The position numbers and the translations under genes were made by a program. The notes under the pieces were generated by a model, which was not told the origin of the DNA, did not search any database, and saw only the letters and a program-made list of their open reading frames with translations. A stretch of 64,000 bases of DNA from an uncultured Prevotella sp. (GTDB lineage: Bacteria; Bacteroidota; Bacteroidia; Bacteroidales; Bacteroidaceae). Positions 1-8,496 of the stretch are shown here, piece by piece; position 1 is the stretch's first letter; each line of letters begins with the position of its first letter. Location of the stretch: the NCBI GenBank assembly GCA_937907705.1, contig CALCVP010000083.1, positions 79,415 to 143,414 on the forward strand. The letters run 5' to 3'.

Positions 1-1
1 A

Positions 2-1393
2 GACAACAACATAGTCAACTTTGTGCCCAAGCAAGCGTTTAGCTATGACGACATCGACATGTACTACAAGACGGTCAATATCTATAAGTTCAGCCGTGAG
101 TTCTCGTGTCATAAGTATGTTCCTTTTCTCGATGCGTACTGCACTGCCTTGGGAAACAATGAATATTATGAACAAGTGTTGAGAGTCATTACGCTGCTCG
201 ACAATGCCAACCTCAAGGCTCTGCCCATCGGAAACGAGAAGTGGTATGAAATAGATGATGTGCAAGACCTTGACATTGCCGAAACTATCTTTGCACAAGG
301 AGATGAAATGTTGCACCGGTTTAACTACCGGTATGGAGGGCATTGGCGCTTTCCAAAGATGCTCGACTTCTGCTATTTGGTCAATCCTTACTTCCCTACG
401 CCACGCATGAAGGCTGAACTAAAGGCCAACTTCGACACCTTGATGACTGAATATCCGTCGGGCATGTATGTCAACTCGCTATTGGCAGGCAAGTATTTCG
501 GTGTGAAACAAAAGTTTATCGTGGTGGGAAACGGTGCCGCAGAGCTTATCAAGAGCCTCATGGAGCACTGTCAAGGCTACACGGGAGTGGTCTATCCCAC
601 CTTTGAAGAGTATCCACACAGACTGCCAAAAGAGCGCATTGTAAGCTTTGTTCCACAAAACGATAACCTCGGTTACACCGCCGCCGACTTGAAAGACTTC
701 TTTGCCAACAAGCAGATTGATACGCTATTGCTGATTAATCCAGACAATCCATCGGGCAATTTCATACCTGTCCAGGATGTAATAGACTTGTGCCAGTGGT
801 GCCAACAGCACCATATAAGGTTAGTGGTAGACGAGTCGTTTGTTGACTTTAGCGAGAACTTCGAGCGCAACTCTTTGCTACACAACCAGATCTTGACCAG
901 CTATCCCAATCTCGTTGTGGTGAAAAGCATCAGCAAATCTTATGGTGTACCAGGCTTGAGACTGGGAATCTTGGCGTCAGCTGATGAGCAACTGATAGCA
1001 TACATCAAGAAAAACATAGCCATTTGGAATATCAACTCGTTTGGTGAATACTACATGCAGATATTCAATAAATACCAAAACGATTACCGAAAGGCCTGTT
1101 ATCAGTTTATAGCAGAGCGCGACCGCTTTGGCAAATTGCTTGCAGAAATACCTTATCTGAGGGTTCTTCCGTCGCAAGCAAACTACTTCTGCTGCGAAAT
1201 AACAAGCAAGTTTACCTCTCATGAGCTGTCTCTCATCTTGCTGGACCGCTTCAACATCATGATAAAAGACTGCGATTCAAAGACTGCCTTGAAGGGACGC
1301 AACTTCATTCGCGTATCAGTAAGAGACACACAAGACAACAACACGCTGATAGAAGCACTCAAAGAGCTGGACAAGCAGAAAGCTATCCAATAA
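2..1393 (+). CDS. Nucleotidyltransferase/class I-II aminotransferase fusion (5' end missing)
   Basis: The reading frame is open from base 2, so the gene starts left of the window and the GTG at 23 is only an internal codon. Roughly the first 115 visible residues look like the tail of a sugar or choline-phosphate type nucleotidyltransferase. The rest is a PLP-dependent fold-type I aminotransferase. The NPDNPSG motif and the Schiff-base lysine in SISKSYG (visible residue 305, counted from 23) are intact, followed by the substrate-binding arginine region GLRLG. Such two-domain proteins occur in Bacteroidota near envelope or phosphonate-type biosynthesis genes, but the substrate cannot be read here. 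The gene ends at a shared bidirectional terminator facing korB. Certain for the aminotransferase fold, moderate for the fusion because the N-terminal domain is cut. Confidence 0.85.
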   Translation, partial: DNNIVNFVPKQAFSYDDIDMYYKTVNIYKFSREFSCHKYVPFLDAYCTALGNNEYYEQVLRVITLLDNANLKALPIGNEKWYEIDDVQDLDIAETIFAQGDEMLHRFNYRYGGHWRFPKMLDFCYLVNPYFPTPRMKAELKANFDTLMTEYPSGMYVNSLLAGKYFGVKQKFIVVGNGAAELIKSLMEHCQGYTGVVYPTFEEYPHRLPKERIVSFVPQNDNLGYTAADLKDFFANKQIDTLLLINPDNPSGNFIPVQDVIDLCQWCQQHHIRLVVDESFVDFSENFERNSLLHNQILTSYPNLVVVKSISKSYGVPGLRLGILASADEQLIAYIKKNIAIWNINSFGEYYMQIFNKYQNDYRKACYQFIAERDRFGKLLAEIPYLRVLPSQANYFCCEITSKFTSHELSLILLDRFNIMIKDCDSKTALKGRNFIRVSVRDTQDNNTLIEALKELDKQKAIQ

Positions 1394-1417
1394 AGGAACC
1401 ATAGATATAGAGCATAG

Positions 1418-1456
1418 AAAAGGCACATTCCTCCAACTGAAGAATGTGCCTTTTTT
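1418..1456. terminator. Bidirectional Rho-independent terminator
   Basis: GGCACATTC (1422-1430) and GAATGTGCC (1442-1450) form a perfect 9-bp stem, with AAAA before it and TTTTTT after it. It sits between two convergent genes and can end transcripts from both the aminotransferase (plus) and korB (minus). Confidence 0.85.
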
Positions 1457-1524
1457 ATGTCATCAGACTGTTCATCCAACTTTAGCAATACGTGTCGAGG
1501 GCTATTGAAGTACAAAAGAATGGG

Positions 1525-2529
1525 CTATTTCACCTCCCATATATCATTTGTTTCCAGCAATTCGCTGAAATTATGATACTTCTTCTGCTGCTTTACCTCT
1601 TCTATCTGCTCATGAACAGCATCATTGTAGGTAGGTGCTTCCACGTCGCGGATTACTCCGAGGGCCACAGGAAAACCGTGTTCGTTGTCCATCATGGCCA
1701 ATTTTAGCTGCAATGTATCGTCTTCGCAGTGTGCATCATGCACGAGAATGTCATCGAGTGTTACGCCATTTTCGCCAATCTTGACCACCTTTAGGCCGAA
1801 ACCTTCCTGCACAAGGCCGTATTCATTGTTCTCGCCGAATACCAATGGCTGTCCATGACGCACGTAAATGGCATTTTTCTTGCGGCCGTCGGCCTTATAG
1901 ATAGGGTCATAGGCACCGTTGTTAAAGATGACACAGTTCTGCAATATCTCGCAAACGGATGCCCCTTTGTGGTGATAGGCTGCCTTCAACACCTCTACCG
2001 TGCCTGGCGAGTCGGTAGCTACGGCACGGGCAAAGAAATGTCCGCGGGCACCAAAACACAACTCAGCGGGGCGGAACGGGTCTTCCACTGTGCCGTAAGG
2101 AGATGACTTGCTGACGAAGCCTCGTGGCGATGTAGGTGAGTATTGGCCCTTGGTAAGGCCATAGATACGGTTGTTCAGCAGTATCATGTTGAGGTCTATA
2201 TTGCGGCGCATGGCATGAATAAAGTGGTTACCGCCTATGGCCAAGCCATCGCCGTCGCCACTAATCTGCCAAATGGTAAGGTCTGGATTGGCCACCTTTG
2301 CACCCGTAGCAATGGCTGCGGCGCGTCCATGTATGGTCTGCATAGCGTAAGTATTCACATAATAAGGCAAGCGGCTGGAGCATCCTATGCCTGAAATCAC
2401 TGCCGTCTGATAAGGCGGTACGCCTATTTCTGCCATGGCTTTGTGCAGCGAAGCCAAAAAGAAATGGTCGCCACAACCGGGACACCAGCGTGGCTGTCCC
2501 TTCTTGTAATCTTGTGCTGTATATGTCAT
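1525..2529 (-). CDS. korB: 2-oxoacid:ferredoxin oxidoreductase, beta subunit (KorB type)
   Basis: Thiamine-pyrophosphate subunit of a 2-oxoglutarate (or related 2-oxoacid) ferredoxin oxidoreductase, which makes acyl-CoA and reduced ferredoxin from the oxoacid, or fixes CO2 in reverse. The protein has 334 residues. C16 and C19 in WCPGCGDH and the cysteine in GIGCSS fit the iron-sulfur ligands, and GDGDGLAIGGNH near residue 92 is the TPP/Mg motif. It lies 17 bp behind korA on the same strand, so the two subunits are co-transcribed. No separate ferredoxin-like delta subunit is nearby, consistent with the two-subunit KorAB class. Substrate choice (2-oxoglutarate against pyruvate or branched-chain acids) is inferred from family resemblance. 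Confidence 0.93.
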   Translation of the reverse strand: MTYTAQDYKKGQPRWCPGCGDHFFLASLHKAMAEIGVPPYQTAVISGIGCSSRLPYYVNTYAMQTIHGRAAAIATGAKVANPDLTIWQISGDGDGLAIGGNHFIHAMRRNIDLNMILLNNRIYGLTKGQYSPTSPRGFVSKSSPYGTVEDPFRPAELCFGARGHFFARAVATDSPGTVEVLKAAYHHKGASVCEILQNCVIFNNGAYDPIYKADGRKKNAIYVRHGQPLVFGENNEYGLVQEGFGLKVVKIGENGVTLDDILVHDAHCEDDTLQLKLAMMDNEHGFPVALGVIRDVEAPTYNDAVHEQIEEVKQQKKYHNFSELLETNDIWEVK

Positions 2530-2546
2530 TGTTGATGTTTCTTAGT

Positions 2547-4400
2547 TTATTTGTTCTCCAATATCTTTTCCATGTTCTCCACCAATTCGGCAACCACGAA
2601 GGGTTGTCCTTTTACTTGGTTGAACTGGTAGGGCACAAAGCCATCCACCTTCATGCGGAGATAACCTGCAAATTGTCCGAGATTCTGCTCTGCCACCACT
2701 ACTTTCTTGTAGCGTTTCAGCACCTCGGCGGTGTTGGCTGGCAATGGATTGATAAAGCTGAAATGAGCTTGTGCCACCTTGTGTCCTCTTGCTCTGAGCT
2801 CTTCCATTGCGGCATGAAGGTGCCCATAGGTACCTCCAAAGCCCACGACAAGCAGTTCTGCATCATCTGCATCGCCCTGTACCTCAACATTTGGTACCGG
2901 GATGCGTGCCACTTTCTCTGCTCTGAGGCGGCACATGCGGTCATGATTTTCAGGATTCGTAGAGATAGCGCCTGTTGTTCCATCCTTTTCAAGACCTCCA
3001 AGAATGTGTGTATAGCCTTCCGTTCCGGGTATAGCCCAATAGCGTGCCCCTGTTTCCGGGTCGCGTTCATAAGGTGTATAGTGGTCTTTTTGTGCCTCAG
3101 TAGCGTAGTGTGGGTGTATTTCGGGCAACTCGTTGATATTTGGTAGCTTCCATGCTGCTGAGCCGTTGGCCACGAAAGCATCTGTAAGCAGCACTACCGG
3201 AGTAAGATGTTCCAACGCCATCTTGGCGGCAGCATACACTGCATCGAAACAATCGGTAGGGCTGGTTGCGGCTATTACAGGCATGGGAGATTCGCCATTA
3301 CGCCCATAGAGCACTTGAAGCAGGTCTGTCTGCTCGCTTTTGGTAGGAAGACCTGTGGAGGGTCCACCACGCTGCACATCGACAATAACCAGTGGAAGCT
3401 CGTCAATGACAGCCAAATTGATAGCCTCTGACTTCAAGCAAATACCCGGTCCTGAGGTGGAAGTGGCTGCCAATGCACCGGCAAACGAAGCTCCTATGGC
3501 ACTGGCACAACCCGAAATCTCGTCTTCACACTGTACGGTGATAACGCCACACGACTTGTGCTTGGCCAACTCATGCAGCACATCAGTAGCCGGGGTGATA
3601 GGGTAAGAGCCTAAATAGAGCTGCAAGCCTGCACGCTCTGCTGCTGCTATCAGTCCGTAGGCAGTGGCCTTATTGCCGGTAATGTCCATATATCGACCCT
3701 TTATCTTGGTCTTGGACTCTATACGGTAGGTAGCCGGTACACTGGCATGTACGTTGTGTCCATAGTCATAGCCGGCATTCACCACCTTGATATTGTTTTC
3801 AGCAACAGCAGGTTTCTTGGCAAACTTCTCTCGCAGGAAGTTTGCCACAAGCTGCAAGTCGCGGTTAAACAGCCAGCATACCAAGCCCAATGCAAACATG
3901 TTGCGGCACTTGAGTATGCTCTTGTTGTCCATACCGCTGTCTTTCAGGCAAGCCTTTACCATCTGTGTGATAGGGCAAGCCACTACCCTGTCGGGGTCGA
4001 TACCCAGTTCGCCCAAATAATCTTCAGTGGAAAATTCTGCCTTCTCCAGGTCTTTCTTGCCAAAGCTGTCTGTATCAATGATAATGGTTGCCTGTGGCTT
4101 GGCAAAACGGTATTGGGTCTTGAGGGCTGCCGCATTCATGGCGACCAGCACATCGCACTGGTCGCCTGGCGTGAACACCTTGCCTTGACCTATATGAACT
4201 TGAAAGCCCGACACACCTGTCAACGAGCCTTGCGGGGCGCGTATATCGGCCGGATAGTCGGGAAATGTAGATATACCGTTGCCGATAGTGGCCGATACTG
4301 TAGAGAAAATGTTACCTGCCAGCTGCATACCGTCGCCAGAGTCGCCGGAAAAGCGCACTACAACATGGTCCAGCTCTTTTACTTCCAATTCTTCTGCCAT
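2547..4400 (-). CDS. korA: 2-oxoacid:ferredoxin oxidoreductase, alpha subunit with fused gamma domain
   Basis: 617 residues. The first ~190 residues form the gamma domain (VRFSGDSGDGMQLAG at the start binds cofactor). The pyrimidine-binding and CoA-side domains follow, with YPITPATD and GPGICLKSEA as recognisable stretches. This gamma-alpha fusion is the usual form of KorA in Bacteroidota, where the enzyme replaces 2-oxoglutarate dehydrogenase and links the anaerobic branched TCA pathway to ferredoxin. It is the first gene of a korA-korB operon. The 700-bp spacer upstream carries two TAGCA/TGCTA palindromes that may be operators (see 4619-4669). Confidence 0.93.
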   Translation of the reverse strand: MAEELEVKELDHVVVRFSGDSGDGMQLAGNIFSTVSATIGNGISTFPDYPADIRAPQGSLTGVSGFQVHIGQGKVFTPGDQCDVLVAMNAAALKTQYRFAKPQATIIIDTDSFGKKDLEKAEFSTEDYLGELGIDPDRVVACPITQMVKACLKDSGMDNKSILKCRNMFALGLVCWLFNRDLQLVANFLREKFAKKPAVAENNIKVVNAGYDYGHNVHASVPATYRIESKTKIKGRYMDITGNKATAYGLIAAAERAGLQLYLGSYPITPATDVLHELAKHKSCGVITVQCEDEISGCASAIGASFAGALAATSTSGPGICLKSEAINLAVIDELPLVIVDVQRGGPSTGLPTKSEQTDLLQVLYGRNGESPMPVIAATSPTDCFDAVYAAAKMALEHLTPVVLLTDAFVANGSAAWKLPNINELPEIHPHYATEAQKDHYTPYERDPETGARYWAIPGTEGYTHILGGLEKDGTTGAISTNPENHDRMCRLRAEKVARIPVPNVEVQGDADDAELLVVGFGGTYGHLHAAMEELRARGHKVAQAHFSFINPLPANTAEVLKRYKKVVVAEQNLGQFAGYLRMKVDGFVPYQFNQVKGQPFVVAELVENMEKILENK

Positions 4401-4910
4401 AAATAAAATTCTTTTTGGTCAGCCCGTAGGCTCTGTGTTTTTATACTTTCAACAGCCACAACAGGCTGTGCTGTCTGTGGCTATCATCATAATTGTTACC
4501 GGTTGTTTTTACTTTATCTGTATTGCAAATACATGGTTATACAGCAAAGGTCATTTGCCGGCTCTAACTCTCCATCATTGCAATACTTTATACATGCAAA
4601 GGTCGTAAAGTTTATTGATATAGCAAAATGTTTTGCTATAAATATTTTGTTTTTTGCTACAAAATAGCAGAATTTGCACTATTTAGGTTACAATTAATAT
4701 ATAATTACCGTGTAATTATTAACTAAACAGAACAGCAATACCACTGAACCTGACATTCTGTTGTGTGTGTGCGAACCACAAGTGAACATCTGATATTCTA
4801 CACAAATGGTGTACAGAAGCACCTGTTATCATGATATAATACAATGCGTGATACACTAACAAGACGAGATATAAACCTACTGTGAGAAAGGCAAGAAAAA
4901 AGCTGTCATG
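4401..4910. other. Gene-free spacer upstream of korA
   Basis: No credible reading frame. A 66-codon frame on the minus strand (4719-4919) has no family features and runs into repeat DNA. The part nearest korA should hold its promoter, but no exact TAnnTTTG box was found on the minus strand. The palindromes at 4619-4669 are the only clear structure before the 22-bp repeat array begins at 4911. Confidence 0.5.
4619..4669. promoter_or_regulatory. Paired TAGCA/TGCTA palindromes, candidate operator for korAB
   Basis: TATAGCAAAA (4619-4628) is mirrored perfectly by TTTTGCTATA (4631-4640) around TG. Fifteen bases further right TGCTA and TAGCA (4655-4669) repeat the same half-sites around CAAAA. Two related palindromes about 220 bp upstream of the korA start look like sites for a dimeric regulator. 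The regulator is unknown. Confidence 0.4.
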
Positions 4911-5020
4911 CAAGAGCACTGCAATCGGCTTGCAAGAGCAGTGCTATCGGGAGCCAAGAGCACTGCAAACGGAATGTAATAACAATGCAATCAGAAGCCG
5001 ATTGCACTGCTCTTGCAAAT
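4911..5020. repeat. 22-bp repeat array, family A, five units
   Basis: Units start at 4911, 4933, 4955, 4977 and 4999, exactly 22 bp apart. Each is a 17-nt imperfect palindrome plus five spacer bases. The first three arms are CAAGAGCACTGCAATCG, CAAGAGCAGTGCTATCG and CAAGAGCACTGCAAACG. The fourth is decayed. The last, CGATTGCACTGCTCTTG, is followed by CAAAT instead of the usual GAAGC-like spacer. The outer ends (CAAGAGCACTGC and GCACTGCTCTTG) are inverted copies with one mismatch. The array lies 95 bp beyond the stop of the opine-dehydrogenase-like gene. Confidence 0.85.
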
Positions 5021-5115
5021 AACATCGACACCATGTGCCAACAAAAAAGCGATGCAGCATTGTTGTATAACAACACTACATCGCCCTGTACTTTCAAAAC
5101 AGCTGCTGAAGACAG

Positions 5116-6132
5116 CTACTGCTGAGCCTGCTGAAGCATAGCGGTGCCCCACCGGTAGACCTCATCTATGATGGGCACAGCAAGCCCCCTGTTGTGTGCC
5201 AAGCGGTGAACAATGCCCAAGCCATAAGGAAAATCTTCGGTAAAATAACGGCTCTTGAAATCGGGTATATAGCCACCTTTCACCTTCAGCATAGGTGCCT
5301 TGATGCCTTGAAACGCCTTAATGGAGCAGAGCTTGTCGGTAAGCGACAAGGCATCATGACTCTCATAATAGTCAAGCACCGTAGGTATGCTGCCTTCTCT
5401 GACGGGCAATTTATGAAGCAAGAGCTGAAACTCGCGGTCCAAAGCCATATAAAGTGCCGATGCCTCTACGGTCCAATCCTCATAGAAGTAAGGGCGCTCG
5501 CCATACACCGTTCCCTCTTGCCACTTGCGCCACAGGGTGTAAAGACGCGACGGGTGCAGCAGAGGGTTGCTGTTGGTAAGGCTGGCTTCGTAATAGTTGG
5601 CCAGCAGTTCGGTAGGCGTTTTGAGCATCTGCTCTATCTGCCGGCGCACCTGCTCTTTCTGTTCGCACCGTTCTATCGCCACACTGACCGAGGCTTTATA
5701 GCCCAATAGGGACGCCTCTTGGCCGTAACTCACCAATCGCGAGATGAAGGGAACGCGCTGAAATCCAAACAGCGGCTGCGTCTGTGGCAGCTTGTCGATA
5801 GCTTGAAAGAAGAAACCTGTGCTCGACACGATGCTGCCTACCAATGTATCAGGGCGCAAGGCAGGGGCTATGCGGTCCAACTCGGCTGCTATGGCAAAGC
5901 CCGGCAAGCACAACAGCACCATGTCGGCATCTGCCAAAACCTCCTGTGGCTGGTCTGACACACACACCAACCGCCCTTGCAGCTTCTTGCCCTCAGGCGT
6001 ATTGATAACCAAGGTGCGCCGCCAGCGCTCAGGACTACGGGTCAGCACACTCACACGATGACTGCTGGTGGCAGCCAAGAAGCCTGACACTACATGGCCT
6101 AAATTGCCACCTCCACATATACAAATGTTCAT
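5116..6132 (-). CDS. NAD(P)-dependent opine (octopine/nopaline) dehydrogenase family protein
   Basis: 338 residues. It begins with a Rossmann dinucleotide-binding motif, CGGGNLGH (residues 5-12), followed by an NAD/NADP-binding half and an all-helical C-terminal half of the octopine/nopaline dehydrogenase type. Members reductively join an amino acid to a 2-oxoacid, or do the reverse; the substrate here is not predictable. It is the last gene of a minus-strand run gmk-nadD-this gene, 47 bp after nadD, so it is probably co-transcribed with two housekeeping genes that have no obvious link to opine chemistry. Family is clear, function only general. Confidence 0.8.
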   Translation of the reverse strand: MNICICGGGNLGHVVSGFLAATSSHRVSVLTRSPERWRRTLVINTPEGKKLQGRLVCVSDQPQEVLADADMVLLCLPGFAIAAELDRIAPALRPDTLVGSIVSSTGFFFQAIDKLPQTQPLFGFQRVPFISRLVSYGQEASLLGYKASVSVAIERCEQKEQVRRQIEQMLKTPTELLANYYEASLTNSNPLLHPSRLYTLWRKWQEGTVYGERPYFYEDWTVEASALYMALDREFQLLLHKLPVREGSIPTVLDYYESHDALSLTDKLCSIKAFQGIKAPMLKVKGGYIPDFKSRYFTEDFPYGLGIVHRLAHNRGLAVPIIDEVYRWGTAMLQQAQQ

Positions 6133-6179
6133 AGTTAAATCTGTATTCTAAAGAATTGGGGTTAAAACATTGCCTCGCT

Positions 6180-6758
6180 TCAAGGCTCATACAAGCGGTG
6201 CTGCCGTATAAACCGCTCCACCGCCGGAGGCACCAAATCGCCGATAGGCTGCCGATGCGCTATACGCTGGCGCACCATGGTGCTGCTGATGTTGATAAGC
6301 TGCGTATCAACCATGCGTACATGGGCAGGAAAGCATGACGGGTCAACAGGCGAACCGCTGCGCGGATAGACACATACAGCATAATGGTCGAGTATCTCTT
6401 GATAGGCATACCAGCGGTCAAAGCAAGCCCAATTGTCGGCACCTATCAGCAAGGTAAAGGCCCGGTCGGGATAATCGGCACTCATGTGTTGCAAGGTATG
6501 CCACATATAAGAAGGGCGAGGCATGCCAAACTCATAGTCTGAGGCTACCAATTGCTTCTCACCTGCCAAAGCCAGCTGCACCATGCGCAGCCTCAACGCA
6601 TTGTCGAGCAAGCCCGACTGCTGCTTCAGAGGGTTCTGCGGCGATACCACAAACCACACTTCGTCCAGACCTGCCAGCTGCAACAGCTGGCGGCCCAAGC
6701 TGACATGACCCTTATGGATAGGATTAAACGAACCGCCAAAGATGCCTGTACGTATCAT
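6180..6758 (-). CDS. nadD: Nicotinate-nucleotide adenylyltransferase
   Basis: Joins ATP and nicotinate mononucleotide to give deamido-NAD, the committed step shared by de novo and salvage NAD synthesis in the cytoplasm. The protein has 192 residues. GIFGGSFNPIHKGH at residues 5-18 is the nucleotidyltransferase signature with the HxGH-type catalytic histidines. The C-terminal ISSTMVRQRI matches the second ATP-binding motif (ISSTxIR). Its start codon overlaps the stop of gmk by four bases, so translation of the two is likely coupled. Confidence 0.95.
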   Translation of the reverse strand: MIRTGIFGGSFNPIHKGHVSLGRQLLQLAGLDEVWFVVSPQNPLKQQSGLLDNALRLRMVQLALAGEKQLVASDYEFGMPRPSYMWHTLQHMSADYPDRAFTLLIGADNWACFDRWYAYQEILDHYAVCVYPRSGSPVDPSCFPAHVRMVDTQLINISSTMVRQRIAHRQPIGDLVPPAVERFIRQHRLYEP

Positions 6759-7324
6759 TGGCCTATAAACCGGCGGACGATGGAAAGGGCCTCTTGCTCG
6801 GCTTTCTCCAAATTGTCATTCACCACTACACGGTCAAACTTGGGAGCAAAAGTAAGTTCAAAAGCGGCACGGTCCAAGCGGTCTTCTATCACCTCAGGAG
6901 CATCGGTGCCACGGCTGGTCAGCCTATGGCGCAGCTCGTCAATAGAAGGTGGCTGTATGAACAGGCTCAAAGCCCTGTCGCCAAAGTACTGCTTGATGTT
7001 GCATCCGCCTTTTACATCCACGTCAAACACCACGTTTTCGCCCTTCTCCAACTGGTTTTCAACCTGCTGCTTCAACGTGCCGTAGAAGCGATCTTTATAA
7101 ACTTCTTCATATTCAAGAAACTCATTGTTGGCTATGCGCTGGCGAAACTCGTCGGGTGAAAGGAAGAAATACTCCACGCCATTGCGCTCGGTGCCCCGCG
7201 GCGCACGGCTTGTGCATGATATACTAAATGCCAAATGCAACTCCTTATGCTGCATAAGCCAATTTATAATGGTACTCTTGCCAGTACCACTGGGAGCTGA
7301 AAAGATAATCAGTTTGCCTTTCAT
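6755..7324 (-). CDS. gmk: Guanylate kinase
   Basis: Phosphorylates GMP to GDP with ATP. The ATG at 7324 gives MKGKLIIFSAPSGTGKST with the P-loop at residues 9-18, as usual for the family (189 residues). A longer frame opening at 7384 adds 20 residues unlike any guanylate kinase and is rejected. SCTSRAPRGTERNGVEYFF is the conserved GMP-binding segment. First gene of the gmk-nadD-dehydrogenase operon. A terminator for yicC lies immediately upstream, so gmk must have its own promoter in 7325-7470. Confidence 0.95.
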   Translation of the reverse strand: MKGKLIIFSAPSGTGKSTIINWLMQHKELHLAFSISCTSRAPRGTERNGVEYFFLSPDEFRQRIANNEFLEYEEVYKDRFYGTLKQQVENQLEKGENVVFDVDVKGGCNIKQYFGDRALSLFIQPPSIDELRHRLTSRGTDAPEVIEDRLDRAAFELTFAPKFDRVVVNDNLEKAEQEALSIVRRFIGQ

Positions 7325-7472
7325 TGCTGCTAAAATTTTGGATAAAAGCACCCTGCAAAAGGGTACTACAATGGTAGAAAACAATAAAACATGCAGGTAT
7401 CCCGCTGCAATTCGTCAACAACTGCATGCACCTGCGGCGGCGATAGCCCTTCCATATCGAGACTACAGCCTA

Positions 7473-7524
7473 TAAAAAAGGCAGACACAGCCATGCCCTT
7501 ACAGCTTGGATAGCCCTGTCTGCC
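7473..7524 (-). terminator. Rho-independent terminator of yicC
   Basis: Read on the minus strand, GGCAGACA and TGTCTGCC (plus coordinates 7517-7524 and 7480-7487) form an 8-bp stem followed by TTTTTT. It starts 9 bp beyond the yicC stop and separates yicC from gmk. Confidence 0.75.
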
Positions 7525-7532
7525 AGTATTAT

Positions 7533-8408
7533 TTAAAGCGCGTTAAGCACTTGTTCCTTGATTTGTTCCAGCTCGTCTTTCATCTTCACTACAATGTTTT
7601 GCATCTCAGCTTGGTTGCTCTTGCTGCCGGTAGTGTTGATTTCGCGCCCCATCTCCTGAGCGATAAAGCCGAGCTTCTTGCCCTGGCCGATACCGTCTTC
7701 CATGGTTTCACGGAAGTATTTCAAGTGATTGGCCAAGCGCTGCTTCTCTTCGTTAATGTCAAGTTTCTCGATATAATAGATAAGCTCCTGCTCCAAGCGG
7801 TTCTTGTCATACTCAATCTCAGGTATATTCTTGAGTCCGTCCACTATTCTTGCACGGATTTTCTCAACCCTTGACTTTTCAAAAGGTTCAATGCCGGCAA
7901 GCAGTTTGCCTATATTGTCAATCTTTTCTGTAAACTTGCGCTGCAAGGCAGCACCCTCTTGACGGCGGAAATCCATCAGCTTGTCAATGGCTTCCTGCAC
8001 CGCCTGACGGGCTACAGCCCACTCCTCGTCGGAGAGTTCCTCCACTTCTGTCTTGTTCATCACGTCAGGCATGCGCAGCAACGTGGTAAACCAATCCTGA
8101 GGTTCCGGTATTCCCGTCTTCTCGGCAATAGCTTTTATTTGGTGATAATAGTTGTCAATAAGTGTTCCATTGATAGGAGTGGCATCAACAGATGCCTCTT
8201 TTTCAATCCATATAGAAAAGTCTACCTTGCCCCTTAAAAGGGCTTTGGCTATCATTTGGCGCATCTCCATCTCCTTCTCACGATACAAAGGAGCTATTCG
8301 GGTGGACAAATCAAGCGCCTTGCTGTTGAGCGACTTTATCTCAACATTTATTTTCTTTTCCTTAAAGGCTACGACAGATTTTCCGTAACCAGTCATAGAT
8401 AGTATCAT
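7533..8408 (-). CDS. yicC: YicC family endoribonuclease
   Basis: 291 residues, full length. MTGYGKS near the N-terminus, the middle KNRLEQELIYYIEKLDINEE and the C-terminal GREINTTGSKSNQ region are the family hallmarks. YicC proteins are single-strand endoribonucleases that act on small RNAs in other bacteria; they are often next to gmk, as here. The gene has its own TAnnTTTG promoter (8432-8439) 24 bp upstream of the ATG and a terminator right behind it, so it is monocistronic and divergent from tsaB. Confidence 0.9.
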   Translation of the reverse strand: MILSMTGYGKSVVAFKEKKINVEIKSLNSKALDLSTRIAPLYREKEMEMRQMIAKALLRGKVDFSIWIEKEASVDATPINGTLIDNYYHQIKAIAEKTGIPEPQDWFTTLLRMPDVMNKTEVEELSDEEWAVARQAVQEAIDKLMDFRRQEGAALQRKFTEKIDNIGKLLAGIEPFEKSRVEKIRARIVDGLKNIPEIEYDKNRLEQELIYYIEKLDINEEKQRLANHLKYFRETMEDGIGQGKKLGFIAQEMGREINTTGSKSNQAEMQNIVVKMKDELEQIKEQVLNAL

Positions 8409-8431
8409 AATTCTTTGTAGTTAAATTTATG

Positions 8432-8439
8432 CAAAAGTA
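8432..8439 (-). promoter_or_regulatory. Promoter -7 box of yicC
   Basis: TACTTTTG on the minus strand fits the Bacteroidota -7 consensus TAnnTTTG and sits 24 bp upstream of the yicC start. It is back to back with the tsaB box at 8462. Confidence 0.65.
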
Positions 8440-8461
8440 CAAATTTATTCGAAAAAAAGCG

Positions 8462-8469
8462 TATTTTTG
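8462..8469 (+). promoter_or_regulatory. Promoter -7 box of tsaB
   Basis: TATTTTTG matches TAnnTTTG and lies 28 bp before the ATG at 8497. It also lies inside the longer frame that would open at 8467, which supports the downstream start. Confidence 0.65.
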
Positions 8470-8496
8470 CATTTTATTTACGGAGATATTTTCACT

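Noticed and set aside
2490..4406. Long plus-strand frames opposite korA (218 and 219 codons)
   Set aside because: They are antisense shadows of a well-supported gene and show no protein family features.
4719..4919. 66-codon hydrophobic minus-strand frame
   Set aside because: It starts near the repeat array, has no promoter or relatives, and lies in A/T-rich spacer where such frames arise by chance.
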